DNA of 13,152 bases from Candidatus Bathyarchaeota archaeon (GCA_023131555.1 JAGLZJ010000013.1:1-13152), one strand, 5' to 3'; positions 1 through 6,340 are shown, numbered from the stretch's first letter. A program made the numbers and translations. The notes: a model not told the origin generated them from the letters alone.

Positions 1-60
1 GTAGCCATAGCCTTCTTCATTGTTGTTCTCGTTATTATCCAGATTCTGAGAATCAGGTAG
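1..60 (+). CDS. C-terminal end of a membrane protein (partial)
   Basis: Frame 1 is open from the left edge to a TAG at 58-60 and encodes 19 residues, VAIAFFIVVLVIIQILRIR. This is one strongly hydrophobic segment followed by a short tail with two arginines, which looks like the last transmembrane helix of a membrane protein or the anchor of a tail-anchored protein. The rest of the gene lies outside the window, so no family can be named. A random open frame this short cannot be excluded; the support is the hydrophobicity, the basic tail and the stop just before a CG-rich intergenic stretch. Confidence 0.5.
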   Translation, partial: VAIAFFIVVLVIIQILRIR

Positions 61-69
61 ATGCGATTT

Positions 70-121
70 GATCGCGATCCCTTTGCATCTGCGCGCACGT
101 AGGCGTATTTGCAGGCGCGCA
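70..121. repeat. Intergenic palindrome and CG-rich inverted repeat
   Basis: GATCGCGATC at 70-79 is a perfect 10-bp palindrome. TGCGCGC at 90-96 and GCGCGCA at 115-121 form a 7-bp inverted repeat around an 18-base loop. Both lie in the gap between the membrane-protein stop and the GNAT gene. No T-run follows, so this is not a typical terminator. The left arm, read on the minus strand, is one copy of the GCGCAGA-type element seen in other gaps of the window. Confidence 0.4.
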
Positions 122-209
122 CCCCTAAGAATACCATATATGCATCGAAGAGGCAAGAATGGAACACGATAAAAATGAGCATTTGCTTTGATCTTTTGGT
201 GAAGTTTCT

Positions 210-1121
210 ATGATAATCAGGATGCGAGATTATCATTGGGAGAAAGACTTTGAGTCCTGTCGAAGGTTTCTGGCAAACATATTCAGCATAAGGAAAACCT
301 ACACAAACTGGATACCATCAGAGTTGGAGAATCTGAAATTCGGTCCAGGTGGAACAGAATATGAAGACGGTGAGGATGAGTATCTAAAGATCTGGGAGGC
401 ATTCGATGAAACCCAACAGAATGCATTAAGGATTACTGCAATATCTTACACAAAGCCTTCTGGAAATTGTTGGCTTTCTGTTCATCCCAATGATACATCC
501 GTGGTAAGAGAGATCGTTTTATGGATGCAGAATCGGGTGAAAGAAGTGGAAATGAAGCTTGTTGTCGATGACAAGGACGAGACCCTTATTCTGCTATTAT
601 CAGATTTTGGATTCTCAAAAGGTGAAATTGAGGGGGACAAACAAATACGACCCATAGATTCGCCAGTTCCAACATATAGTCTACCTGAAGGATACACAAT
701 ACGAAATGCAGTCATCGAGAAGGATTTCAAGGAGTATCGTGAGGTTCAGATGACGGTCTTCCCCCACATTGTAAGCATGTCTAAGGAGCTGCTTAAAGTT
801 TATAGTACTGCTTCTTTCTATAGAGAAGATCTTGACATTGTTGCAGTCGGTCCAGATGGTAAATTTACGGCTTTCTGCACGGCAAGAATTGATCCTCGGA
901 GCAAGATTGCTGAACTTGAACCCGTTGGAACACATCCTGATCACAGAAAGCTAGGATTGGCAAGAGCCGTGATTTGCGAGAGCCTTAAGCGCCTAGAAAA
1001 GCATGAGCCATCTGCAGTTGTCATCTTGGGAGCAGCTCCAACTGATGGAGCTAGGCGGTTGTATGAGTCGGTGGGATTTGTAAACGAAGGTGCACGACAT
1101 TACTGGGTCCATACGGTTTGA
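210..1121 (+). CDS. Tandem-GNAT N-acetyltransferase
   Basis: A 303-residue protein of the GNAT (acetyl-CoA-dependent N-acetyltransferase) superfamily; the substrate is unknown. The C-terminal domain (about 155-303) is clear: LPEGYTIRNA opens strand 1, the acetyl-CoA loop is at 239-252 (VGTHPDHRKLGLAR, a form of the Q/RxxGxG/A motif A), and the closing part is ARRLYESVGF at 281-290, typical of the last helix and strand. The N-terminal half (1-140) ends in LLLSDFGFSKGE, which looks like the end of a second, degenerate GNAT fold with no recognisable acetyl-CoA loop. Two-domain architectures of this kind are known in the superfamily (for example MshD). The ATG at 210 is chosen because GGTGA (198-202) precedes it by 7 bases; an in-frame ATG at 222 is the alternative. 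A TATA-like CATATATG near 135-142 could be the promoter. It is likely monocistronic, facing the tRNA-Phe gene. Confidence 0.85.
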   Translation: MIIRMRDYHWEKDFESCRRFLANIFSIRKTYTNWIPSELENLKFGPGGTEYEDGEDEYLKIWEAFDETQQNALRITAISYTKPSGNCWLSVHPNDTSVVREIVLWMQNRVKEVEMKLVVDDKDETLILLLSDFGFSKGEIEGDKQIRPIDSPVPTYSLPEGYTIRNAVIEKDFKEYREVQMTVFPHIVSMSKELLKVYSTASFYREDLDIVAVGPDGKFTAFCTARIDPRSKIAELEPVGTHPDHRKLGLARAVICESLKRLEKHEPSAVVILGAAPTDGARRLYESVGFVNEGARHYWVHTV

Positions 1122-1172
1122 TGACCCGCACGCGCAGAAAGTGGCGGTCTCCAGTTGTGCCATAAGAACGAA

Positions 1173-1249
1173 TGGTGCCGAGAGCCGGGTTTGAACCGGC
1201 GACAACCCGGTCTTCAGCCGGGTGCTCTCCCAAGCTGAGCTATCTCGGC
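1173..1249 (-). tRNA. tRNA-Phe (GAA), CCA encoded
   Basis: On the minus strand this folds as a complete 74-nt cloverleaf. The acceptor GCCGAGA pairs with TCTCGGC and the D-stem GCTC pairs with GAGC. The anticodon stem CCCGG/CCGGG carries the loop CTGAAGA (anticodon GAA, Phe), and the T-stem GCCGG/CCGGC carries the loop TTCAAAC. The discriminator is A (position 1176), followed directly by a genomic CCA (1175-1173). There is no intron. The body without CCA is 1176-1249. Confidence 0.96.
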
Positions 1250-1278
1250 AACGCATCAAGATCATGCATCAGGTCTTC

Positions 1279-1288
1279 TTTAAATTTT
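1279..1288 (-). promoter_or_regulatory. TATA box of tRNA-Phe
   Basis: The minus strand reads AAAATTTAAA here, 30-39 bases upstream of the tRNA 5' end, preceded by a purine-containing BRE-like CAG/GAAA stretch. Archaeal TATA boxes lie about 25-30 bases before the start site, so transcription would begin a few bases before the mature 5' end. Confidence 0.6.
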
Positions 1289-1379
1289 CTGAAACGCTAT
1301 TCATGTGGCTCTGGAGTAGGATAGACCCAAAGATAGAAAAAACTCTGAGACACAATAGGACTGTCTAATAGAGAAGTGG

Positions 1380-1625
1380 GTGAAACTTGTGGAAGCATAC
1401 ATATTGGTGAACTGTAAAGCCGGTAAGTCGTGGGAGATAGCTAGCGATGCTCTCAAGATCGAAAACGTGAAGATGTCCAATGCAGTTACAGGTCAGTTTG
1501 ACGTTGTCGCCTACCTGGACTTTCCCAACATGGAAGTCCTGACAGATATCCTTGCAAGGTTCCAATCAATGGATGGAGTCGAACAAACCCGCACGGCAGT
1601 TGTGATACTGCCTAGATTGGAATAA
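1380..1625 (+). CDS. Stand-alone Lrp/AsnC ligand-binding (RAM) domain protein
   Basis: An 81-residue protein that consists only of the C-terminal effector-binding domain of Lrp/AsnC regulators (RAM domain, alpha-beta sandwich). The pattern EAYILVNCKAGK, then GQFDVVAYLDFPNMEVLTDIL, then MDGVEQTRTAVVIL is the usual beta-alpha-beta order with the conserved G-x-(F/Y)-D core. It has no helix-turn-helix and cannot bind DNA by itself. Such single-domain proteins form ring oligomers that bind amino acids, or may pair with full-length Lrp proteins; the ligand here is unknown. Start choice: GTG at 1380 gives the longest form, but GTG at 1389 is preceded by GGTGA (1379-1383) at a 5-base spacing and may be the true start, giving 78 residues. 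The other Lrp-type gene in the window (5773-6270, upstream of sucC) is a possible functional partner by inference only. Confidence 0.85.
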   Translation: MKLVEAYILVNCKAGKSWEIASDALKIENVKMSNAVTGQFDVVAYLDFPNMEVLTDILARFQSMDGVEQTRTAVVILPRLE

Positions 1626-1685
1626 GATTTGATGCAACGATAAGGCACCACAAAAACGGTTATTGCTGACGTGTAGCTTCCTGTT

Positions 1686-1709
1686 CTCCCTCTTTTTGTT
1701 TCTTCTTAA
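1686..1709 (+). terminator. Pyrimidine/T-rich terminator after the RAM gene
   Basis: The plus strand reads a CT-rich tract with TTTTT at 1692-1696, TTT at 1699-1701 and further T pairs, about 65 bases downstream of the RAM gene stop and before the convergent tRNA-Val. Archaeal termination commonly uses such T-rich tracts without a hairpin. Confidence 0.45.
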
Positions 1710-1716
1710 TGAAGGA

Positions 1717-1791
1717 TGGGCCGGGCCGGATTTGAACCGGCGATCTTCGCCGCGTGAGGGCGACGTCTTAACCTAGCTGGACTACCGGCCC
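1717..1791 (-). tRNA. tRNA-Val (CAC), CCA not encoded
   Basis: The minus strand folds as a 75-nt cloverleaf. The acceptor GGGCCGG pairs with CCGGCCC. The D-arm GTCC/AGAC has three good pairs and a C-A mismatch at the inner position. The anticodon stem TCGCC/GGCGA carries the loop CTCACGC (anticodon CAC, Val codon GUG), the variable loop is AGATC, and the T-stem GCCGG/CCGGC carries the loop TTCAAAT. The discriminator is A and the next bases are TCC, so CCA must be added after transcription, unlike the tRNA-Phe gene about 540 bases away. There is no intron. Confidence 0.95.
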
Positions 1792-1823
1792 AATCAGAAG
1801 TCCAGTGATGCTTTCACATCTAG

Positions 1824-1833
1824 AATATTTATT
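1824..1833 (-). promoter_or_regulatory. TATA box of tRNA-Val
   Basis: The minus strand reads AATAAATATT, preceded by AAAACC (BRE-like), 33-42 bases upstream of the mature tRNA 5' end. The position agrees with an archaeal promoter giving a short 5' leader. Confidence 0.6.
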
Positions 1834-1904
1834 GGTTTTGAGCGTTGTCAGCTCATCAGACCAAACCGAAATCGCTTGGGTTTTCCTGATCTGATCAATG
1901 GCTT

Positions 1905-1919
1905 TGCGCGCGCGCAGAG
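1905..1919. repeat. Alternating CG run with GCGCAGAG
   Basis: Ten bases of strictly alternating GC (1906-1915) run into GCGCAGAG (1912-1919), about 70 bases upstream of the radical SAM start. CG runs of this kind stand out in an otherwise AT-leaning gap and recur near other genes in the window. Confidence 0.5.
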
Positions 1920-1987
1920 AAACCGACATGGATGACAAAAAATCTCTTAAGTTGAGATAGGAGTGTAGTTTTTGGAACTCCGAAAAC

Positions 1988-3478
1988 ATGAAAGTCTCCT
2001 TCATATGCCCAGCTGCAAATGAAGAGTTGTCTTTGACTGAGAAGAGTAAAGTGATTGGTTCGTGGCCACCTCTCGGAGTGCTGTACGTAGCCACTCTCCT
2101 AAGAGATGAGGGAGTTGAAGTCTCAGTCTTAGATCAAGCAGCAGAAGGATTCTCATTAGAGCATACGCTGAAGTGGGTGAAGAGGGAAAGCCCAGACATA
2201 CTCGGTTTCTCAGCGCTTGCGAGCTCCGGGAAAACAGCGGCACGGATCGCACGTGAGGTAAAGAAAAGCGACCCAGATATCCTGACAGTCTTCGGCAACT
2301 ATTACGCAACATTCAATGACTCTAGAATATTGACCAAATATCCCCAAGTGGACATTGTCGTCCGCGGAGAAGGAGAAGCCACAGCGAAGCATCTAGTGGA
2401 AAATATCCAAAGACAGGAAGATCTGAAGAAAGTCAAAGGGATAACCTTTCGAAGAAATGGGAAGATAGTGTCAACACCTGACAGACCGCTAATAGACGAC
2501 ATTGACTCCCTTCCGATCCCAGACAGAACACTCCTGAGAGCGGAATACCACTCAACCATCGTTGGAGCAATCGGAGCCCCGAAAAAATTCACAACACTCC
2601 TATCTTCAAGGGGATGCCCGTACCGCTGCAGATTTTGCGGGTGTCAGAAAATCGTCAACTGTACCTGGCGCCCCCGCTCAGTCAATGGATCATATGATGA
2701 ACTGGAGCTACTTGCCAGCGAAGGCTACCGACAGTTCCTTTTCGTAGACGACAGCTTCACAATAAACCAGAAACGAGTAATGAGACTCTGCGAGAAGATA
2801 ATCAAAGCGAAATTAGATGTCGAATGGATGTGTGAAGGCAGGGTAAACCACACATCAAGAGAGCTCATGCGACTGATGGTCAAGGCAGGATGCAGAATAA
2901 TATACTATGGCATCGAAAGCGCCAACCAAAGAATCCTAGACTACTACGATAAACAGATTACACCAGAACAGTCAAGAAGAGCGGTTGAAACAGCTCGCAG
3001 AGCGGGAATGGATATGATCGTAGGCTCCTTCATCATAGGAGCTCCCACGGAGTCCAGGAAAGAGGTGATAAGTACTTTGAAGTTTGCTCAAGAGATGCCA
3101 CTAGACATTCCTCAGTACAACATACTGGGCATCTTTCCCGGCATGGCCCTCTGGGATGAATTCAAAAAACAGGGTTACCTGACAAAGGAGTTAGAGGAAG
3201 ACTATTGGGAGATGGGAATCTGTGCTGCGAATGTGCACCCTGACACGCTTCCATACGAAGAAATGAAGGATTTAGTCCGCTATTACTACAGACAATTCTT
3301 CATTCAGCGCCCTAATTTCCTCTTGGGGCAATTGGCTAGAACAATAAAGAGCCCTTTTCGACTCCAGATCGTGAGGACGAACCTCGCACGGATCAGACGG
3401 ATCACAAGAGGGTGGAGAGACTTCGTGGCATATGAAGGTGATGAAGCAGATGCTGGGATAGAGGTGTTAGCGGACTAA
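1988..3478 (+). CDS. B12-binding-fold radical SAM protein
   Basis: A 496-residue enzyme with an N-terminal cobalamin-binding-like Rossmann domain (about 1-145: PPLGVLYVATLLRDEG, PDILGFSAL, VRGEGEAT) and a radical SAM barrel (about 200-400). The barrel carries the iron-sulfur motif C210-x3-C214-x2-C217 (GCPYRCRFC), then FLFVDDSFT, then YGIESAN and IIGAPTE, the usual SAM-contact strands. The layout matches the BchE/HpnJ-like B12-radical SAM group, which carries out methylations, cyclisations or rearrangements. The usual cobalt-ligand stretch (GGxHxT) reads GNYYATF at 103-109, so the lower-ligand histidine is missing and B12, if bound, would be held differently. The last 60 residues are basic and family-specific. 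The substrate is unknown and no pathway partner lies next to it. ATG at 1988 is the start; GGA at 1974-1976 is a weak ribosome-binding site. The 3' end overlaps the convergent eL40 gene by 12 bases. Confidence 0.88.
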   Translation: MKVSFICPAANEELSLTEKSKVIGSWPPLGVLYVATLLRDEGVEVSVLDQAAEGFSLEHTLKWVKRESPDILGFSALASSGKTAARIAREVKKSDPDILTVFGNYYATFNDSRILTKYPQVDIVVRGEGEATAKHLVENIQRQEDLKKVKGITFRRNGKIVSTPDRPLIDDIDSLPIPDRTLLRAEYHSTIVGAIGAPKKFTTLLSSRGCPYRCRFCGCQKIVNCTWRPRSVNGSYDELELLASEGYRQFLFVDDSFTINQKRVMRLCEKIIKAKLDVEWMCEGRVNHTSRELMRLMVKAGCRIIYYGIESANQRILDYYDKQITPEQSRRAVETARRAGMDMIVGSFIIGAPTESRKEVISTLKFAQEMPLDIPQYNILGIFPGMALWDEFKKQGYLTKELEEDYWEMGICAANVHPDTLPYEEMKDLVRYYYRQFFIQRPNFLLGQLARTIKSPFRLQIVRTNLARIRRITRGWRDFVAYEGDEADAGIEVLAD

Positions 3479-3628
3479 CTCGCGTTTTTTCCAACGAAGA
3501 TTCTTGCTTCTACACTTCCTGCATTTGACAGCGGATGGAGCATTGGAAACACCGCAATGTCTGCAGATTTTCTTGTGAAGCCTATGACGTTGGGCCAAAG
3601 CTTTCTTCCACAGATCAGTAACTGGCAA
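3467..3628 (-). CDS. rpl40e: 50S ribosomal protein L40e (eL40)
   Basis: A 53-residue zinc-finger ribosomal protein of the large subunit, beginning MPVTDLWKKALAQRHRLHKK. It has the four-cysteine zinc site C22-x2-C25 ... C36-x2-C39 (ICRHC, KCRKC), followed by the very basic tail SKNLRWKKREL. Length, the MP(V/L)TD N-terminus and the cysteine spacing match archaeal L40e. The start is TTG at 3628, fixed by an in-frame TGA 24 bases upstream with no ATG or GTG between. A purine-rich Shine-Dalgarno GGAAGGTAGG (plus-strand 3633-3642) lies 4 bases before it. The stop TAA (3467-3469) lies inside the last codons of the convergent radical SAM gene (12-bp tail overlap). The gene has its own TATA-like box and is about 100 bases downstream of sucD. 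The TTG start and short length make it easy to miss. Confidence 0.92.
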   Translation of the reverse strand: MPVTDLWKKALAQRHRLHKKICRHCGVSNAPSAVKCRKCRSKNLRWKKRELVR

Positions 3629-3673
3629 TGTTCCTACCTTCCTGTTATGTCACTTTCACGACTGAGACCACAG

Positions 3674-3680
3674 ATATATG
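3674..3680 (-). promoter_or_regulatory. TATA box of the eL40 gene
   Basis: The minus strand reads CCCAAA-CATATAT, a BRE-like purine stretch plus TATA element, 46-52 bases upstream of the TTG start. This predicts a leader of about 20 bases, which would include the GGAAGGTAGG ribosome-binding site. Confidence 0.55.
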
Positions 3681-3695
3681 TTTGGGTCCCCACCC

Positions 3696-3716
3696 CGCGC
3701 GCGCGACTGCGCAGAA
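3696..3716. repeat. CG run with GCGCAGAA upstream of eL40
   Basis: CGCGCGCGCG (about 3695-3704) is followed by ACT and GCGCAGAA (3709-3716), between the sucD stop and the eL40 TATA box. It shares the GCGCAGA core with elements at 1132, 1912 and 11699. Confidence 0.5.
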
Positions 3717-3726
3717 GTCTTGCAAG

Positions 3727-4596
3727 TCAGAAGCTTTTCGATAGAAGCCGCGGAATGTCACTGGTTCTTTCAGCAACATCAACTCCCGCGGATTTCAGAG
3801 CGTCAATTTTTGATTCTGCAGTGCCAGTTTCCCCCATCACGATAGCCCCCGCATGACCCATCCGCTTCCCTCGGGGAGCAGTACGACCAGCAACAAACGC
3901 AACAACAGGCTTGGGATATCTCCGAGAGGAGATGTACTCAGCCGCTTGCTCTTCAGCGTTACCACCGATCTCACCTATCAAAACAATCGACTCGGTCTTC
4001 GGATCTCGCTCAAACATCCCTAGCACATCTACAAAACTTAACCCGACAACAGGGTCGCCCCCAAGCCCTAAACATATCGACTGCCCTAACCCACTTCGAG
4101 AGAGTTCCGCTGCAATTTCATAAGTAAGTGTTCCGCTACGAGAAGCGACGCCGACAACGCCTTCCTTGAAGACGTGCGCAGGCATTATTCCCAGTTTACA
4201 GGAAACGGGAACAATCACACCAGGAGTGTTGGGACCGATCACGATGACCCCTCGTTTCTCAGCATAACTCATTACTTCAATCGAATCTCTTATCGGAATG
4301 TGCTCCGTGATGATGACTAAGGTCTTAATTTCCGCTTCCATGGCTTCTAAGGCAGCCTCCGCAGCGTAGGGTGCGGGAACAAAGATTATGGAAGCGTTTG
4401 CTTCATTTCTCCGAACTGCGTCCTCCACGGTATCATAGACGGGAACACCGTGAACTTCACCTCCGCGTTTTCCAGGCGTAACGCCTGCCACAATGTTAGT
4501 TCCGTAATCCAACATCAGCCGAGTGTGAAAACGACCCTGTGTACCCGTTATCCCCTGAACCAACACCCTCATGTCTTCGCTAAAGAAGCTCTCCAT
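3727..4596 (-). CDS. sucD: Succinyl-CoA synthetase, alpha subunit
   Basis: A 289-residue alpha subunit of succinyl-CoA ligase, which with SucC interconverts succinyl-CoA plus NDP and phosphate with succinate, CoA and NTP in the TCA cycle. The N-terminal CoA-binding Rossmann domain begins VLVQGITGTQGRFHTRLMLDYG (11-32) and includes VAGVTPGKRG. The nucleotide/phosphate region has LGGDPVVG (178-185). GEIGGNAEEQAAEYI (208-222) and the phosphorylated active-site histidine in GKRMGHAGAIV (His248) are present. Length is normal for the family. The ATG directly follows the sucC stop (TAGATG, zero spacing), so the pair is translationally coupled; AAGGT in the end of sucC serves as the ribosome-binding site. 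An in-frame ATG at codon 9 (MRVLVQG) is a possible shorter start. Related acyl-CoA ligases such as malate-CoA ligase share this fold, but the partner and motifs favour succinyl-CoA synthetase. Confidence 0.95.
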   Translation of the reverse strand: MESFFSEDMRVLVQGITGTQGRFHTRLMLDYGTNIVAGVTPGKRGGEVHGVPVYDTVEDAVRRNEANASIIFVPAPYAAEAALEAMEAEIKTLVIITEHIPIRDSIEVMSYAEKRGVIVIGPNTPGVIVPVSCKLGIMPAHVFKEGVVGVASRSGTLTYEIAAELSRSGLGQSICLGLGGDPVVGLSFVDVLGMFERDPKTESIVLIGEIGGNAEEQAAEYISSRRYPKPVVAFVAGRTAPRGKRMGHAGAIVMGETGTAESKIDALKSAGVDVAERTSDIPRLLSKSF

Positions 4597-5748
4597 CTAG
4601 CTTACCTTCTTTCTGGAAACTTTAACCGCTTCACGAGCAGCCTCATCCATGCTATTCAAGACACGAATGCCTCTCTGAGTGAGGATTCGCTGGCCTTCCT
4701 CCTCGTTCGTGCCAACAAGTCTGATGACGATTGGCTTAGAAGAAGACGTTTTAGTCTTGGCTTCTAAGATGCCTTTGGCCACATCGTCACACCGAGTGAT
4801 GCCCCCCAATATATTGATGAGAACTACTGACGTTCTTGGATCCGACAACAGAATTTTTAGAGCTTCAGCAACTCGATCGACTGAAGCACCTCCACCCACG
4901 TCGAGAAAGTTGGCAGGTTTACCACCATGTAGCTGAACGGTGTCCAGAGTAGCCATCACTAATCCTGCTCCATTGCCCATTATACCAATGTCGCCTTCTA
5001 GCTTGACATAAGCCAAGCCTGCTTTGCGAGCCCGAATTTCTTCATGTGTCAGCTCCGTCTTCTTCTCCTCGAAGAGGCGCTCCCTGAAATTAGGATGCCG
5101 GTAGAGCGCGTTGTCATCCATTATTATTCTTGCATCTACAGCCACAAAATCTTCATCATCAGTCTCGACGAGTGGGTTCATCTCAATCAGCTCAGCATCA
5201 TATTCCAAGGCTACCCTGTAAAGCCGGTGAAAGATCCCCGCAAGCCCCATCATCGATTTGCCTGAATACCCGAGGTCGGATGCTATCTTCGTAGCGTGAA
5301 AGTTACGAAAACCAAAGATCGGGTCCACAGAAAGCTTAATGATCCTCTCAGGAGATCTCGCCGCTACTTCTTCAATGTTCATTCCCCCAGCAGTAGAGGC
5401 AATGGCCACATAGCAACGACGGGATCTGTCAACCGCAATTCCGAAATATAACTCGCTTTTTGTCCTTGCTTTCTCTTCTATCAAAACCCTTTCGACCTTG
5501 AGACCCTTTATCTCCATCTCAAGGATCTTGCCAGAAATTTGGGAAAGCTGTTCTACTGTTGTTGCGAACTGGATTCCACCAGCTTTTCCTCTCCCAGCTA
5601 CTAATACTTGGGCTTTAACAACAAAGGGAGGTTTAAGAGTCAGCGATTTCTTCAGAGCTTCAGCCGGAGAAGACGCCAGTGCACCTCGGGGTGTAGGGAT
5701 CCCGTGTTCAGCAAGGATTTTCTTCGCTTCAAACTCGAAAAGCTTCAA
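4597..5748 (-). CDS. sucC: Succinyl-CoA synthetase, beta subunit
   Basis: A 383-residue ATP-grasp beta subunit that binds the nucleotide and succinate and pairs with SucD. It opens MKLFEFEAKKILAEHGIPTP, the family signature. The ATP-grasp segment is FVVKAQVLVAGRGKAGGI (42-59), metal and phosphate residues are in ELIEMNPLV, and the ligase domain has GNGAGLVMATLD, GGKPANFLDVGGGA and INILGGITRCDDVA. The start is TTG at 5748. An in-frame TAA (the stop of the upstream regulator) lies 24 bases before it with no ATG or GTG between, and AGGGG is the likely ribosome-binding site. The regulator gene ends 24 bases upstream on the same strand, and sucD begins right after the TAG, so the three genes form one apparent operon. 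Confidence 0.95.
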   Translation of the reverse strand: MKLFEFEAKKILAEHGIPTPRGALASSPAEALKKSLTLKPPFVVKAQVLVAGRGKAGGIQFATTVEQLSQISGKILEMEIKGLKVERVLIEEKARTKSELYFGIAVDRSRRCYVAIASTAGGMNIEEVAARSPERIIKLSVDPIFGFRNFHATKIASDLGYSGKSMMGLAGIFHRLYRVALEYDAELIEMNPLVETDDEDFVAVDARIIMDDNALYRHPNFRERLFEEKKTELTHEEIRARKAGLAYVKLEGDIGIMGNGAGLVMATLDTVQLHGGKPANFLDVGGGASVDRVAEALKILLSDPRTSVVLINILGGITRCDDVAKGILEAKTKTSSSKPIVIRLVGTNEEEGQRILTQRGIRVLNSMDEAAREAVKVSRKKVS

Positions 5749-5772
5749 AGAGAAACCCCTGATTGAGAGAAG

Positions 5773-6270
5773 TTACTTCAGTGTTTGGATCGCAATATAA
5801 GTCCTTGTATCTAGCACGCCCTCAACATTCCCCAGCATACTTAAAGCATCCTCCAACTTATCGCGATCAATAACTAAGATGACATCCATCTCACCTGTCA
5901 CCCTGAAGACACGCTGAATGGGAAATCTAAAGATCTGCTCGTAAGCCTGCTTCCTTTTCAGTGGTGAAATCTTCAGGAAGACAAAAGCAGGGCTGATAGA
6001 TGTGCCTAAGGCATGCAGGCCGTTCTCTGTGATGTCTATGAAGCCTCTGCCAGTGCGAATGTAGTGATTATCTCTGAGTTTGCGCAGGTGAACGTTTAGA
6101 GCCTGTCGGCTTATTCCCAATTGTGCGGCTAGTTCACGTTGTTTGACTTCCAACGTGAACACTGAAGCGCGACTGCCTTCTTCATGCAGCATACGTAGAA
6201 TTCGAAGGGGGCGCCCAGTAAGAGGGGTTTCTTCAGTCAAGCTCTCACTTTCTGCCTTGATTTTAGACAA
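5773..6270 (-). CDS. Lrp/AsnC-type transcriptional regulator of the sucCD operon
   Basis: A 165-residue DNA-binding regulator. Residues 1-20 are a charged, probably disordered tail. Residues 20-90 are a winged helix-turn-helix, with KQRELAAQLGISRQALNVHLRKL (43-65) as the recognition unit and IRTGRGFIDIT as the wing. Residues 95-165 form a beta-alpha-beta domain resembling the Lrp RAM fold (FVFLKISPLKRKQAYEQIF, FRVTGEMDVILVID, VEGVLDTRTYIA). The HTH is longer than in classical Lrp, so it may be an archaeal-specific branch. The TTG at 6270 is the only canonical start between the in-frame TAA upstream and the HTH. The TATA-like element is centred about 30 bases before it and no Shine-Dalgarno is visible, so the mRNA may be nearly leaderless. 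The palindrome TAATGATCATTA (6289-6300) adjoins the TATA box, fitting autoregulation. As first gene of the sucCD operon it likely responds to an amino acid or TCA-related ligand (inference). Confidence 0.85.
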   Translation of the reverse strand: MSKIKAESESLTEETPLTGRPLRILRMLHEEGSRASVFTLEVKQRELAAQLGISRQALNVHLRKLRDNHYIRTGRGFIDITENGLHALGTSISPAFVFLKISPLKRKQAYEQIFRFPIQRVFRVTGEMDVILVIDRDKLEDALSMLGNVEGVLDTRTYIAIQTLK

Positions 6271-6288
6271 GACAGATCTTTACGATAG

Positions 6289-6303
6289 TAATGATCATTA
6301 AAA
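6289..6303 (-). promoter_or_regulatory. Promoter and palindromic operator of the regulator-sucCD operon
   Basis: On the minus strand TTTTAAT (6297-6303), preceded by CAAACC, is a TATA box with BRE centred about 30 bases before the TTG start. It overlaps the perfect 12-bp palindrome TAATGATCATTA (6289-6300), which lies between TATA and the expected start site. Binding there would block TBP/TFB or polymerase, the arrangement known for archaeal Lrp-type repressors. The link to this particular protein is inference. Confidence 0.55.
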
Positions 6304-6340
6304 GGTTTGCGTCGGCGCTCGCATGCAATCTACACACCAC

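Noticed and set aside
993..1265. Antisense open frame of 90 codons across tRNA-Phe
   Set aside because: It overlaps a clear tRNA and the GNAT gene and has no recognisable protein features.
1942..1958. ATCTC-N7-GAGAT inverted repeat upstream of the radical SAM gene
   Set aside because: Arms of only 5 bp with a 7-base spacer are expected by chance in this length.
3485..3490. T6 just after the radical SAM stop as a terminator
   Set aside because: These bases are the reverse complement of two Lys codons of the eL40 gene, so they are explained by coding; they might still help termination, but the evidence is weak.
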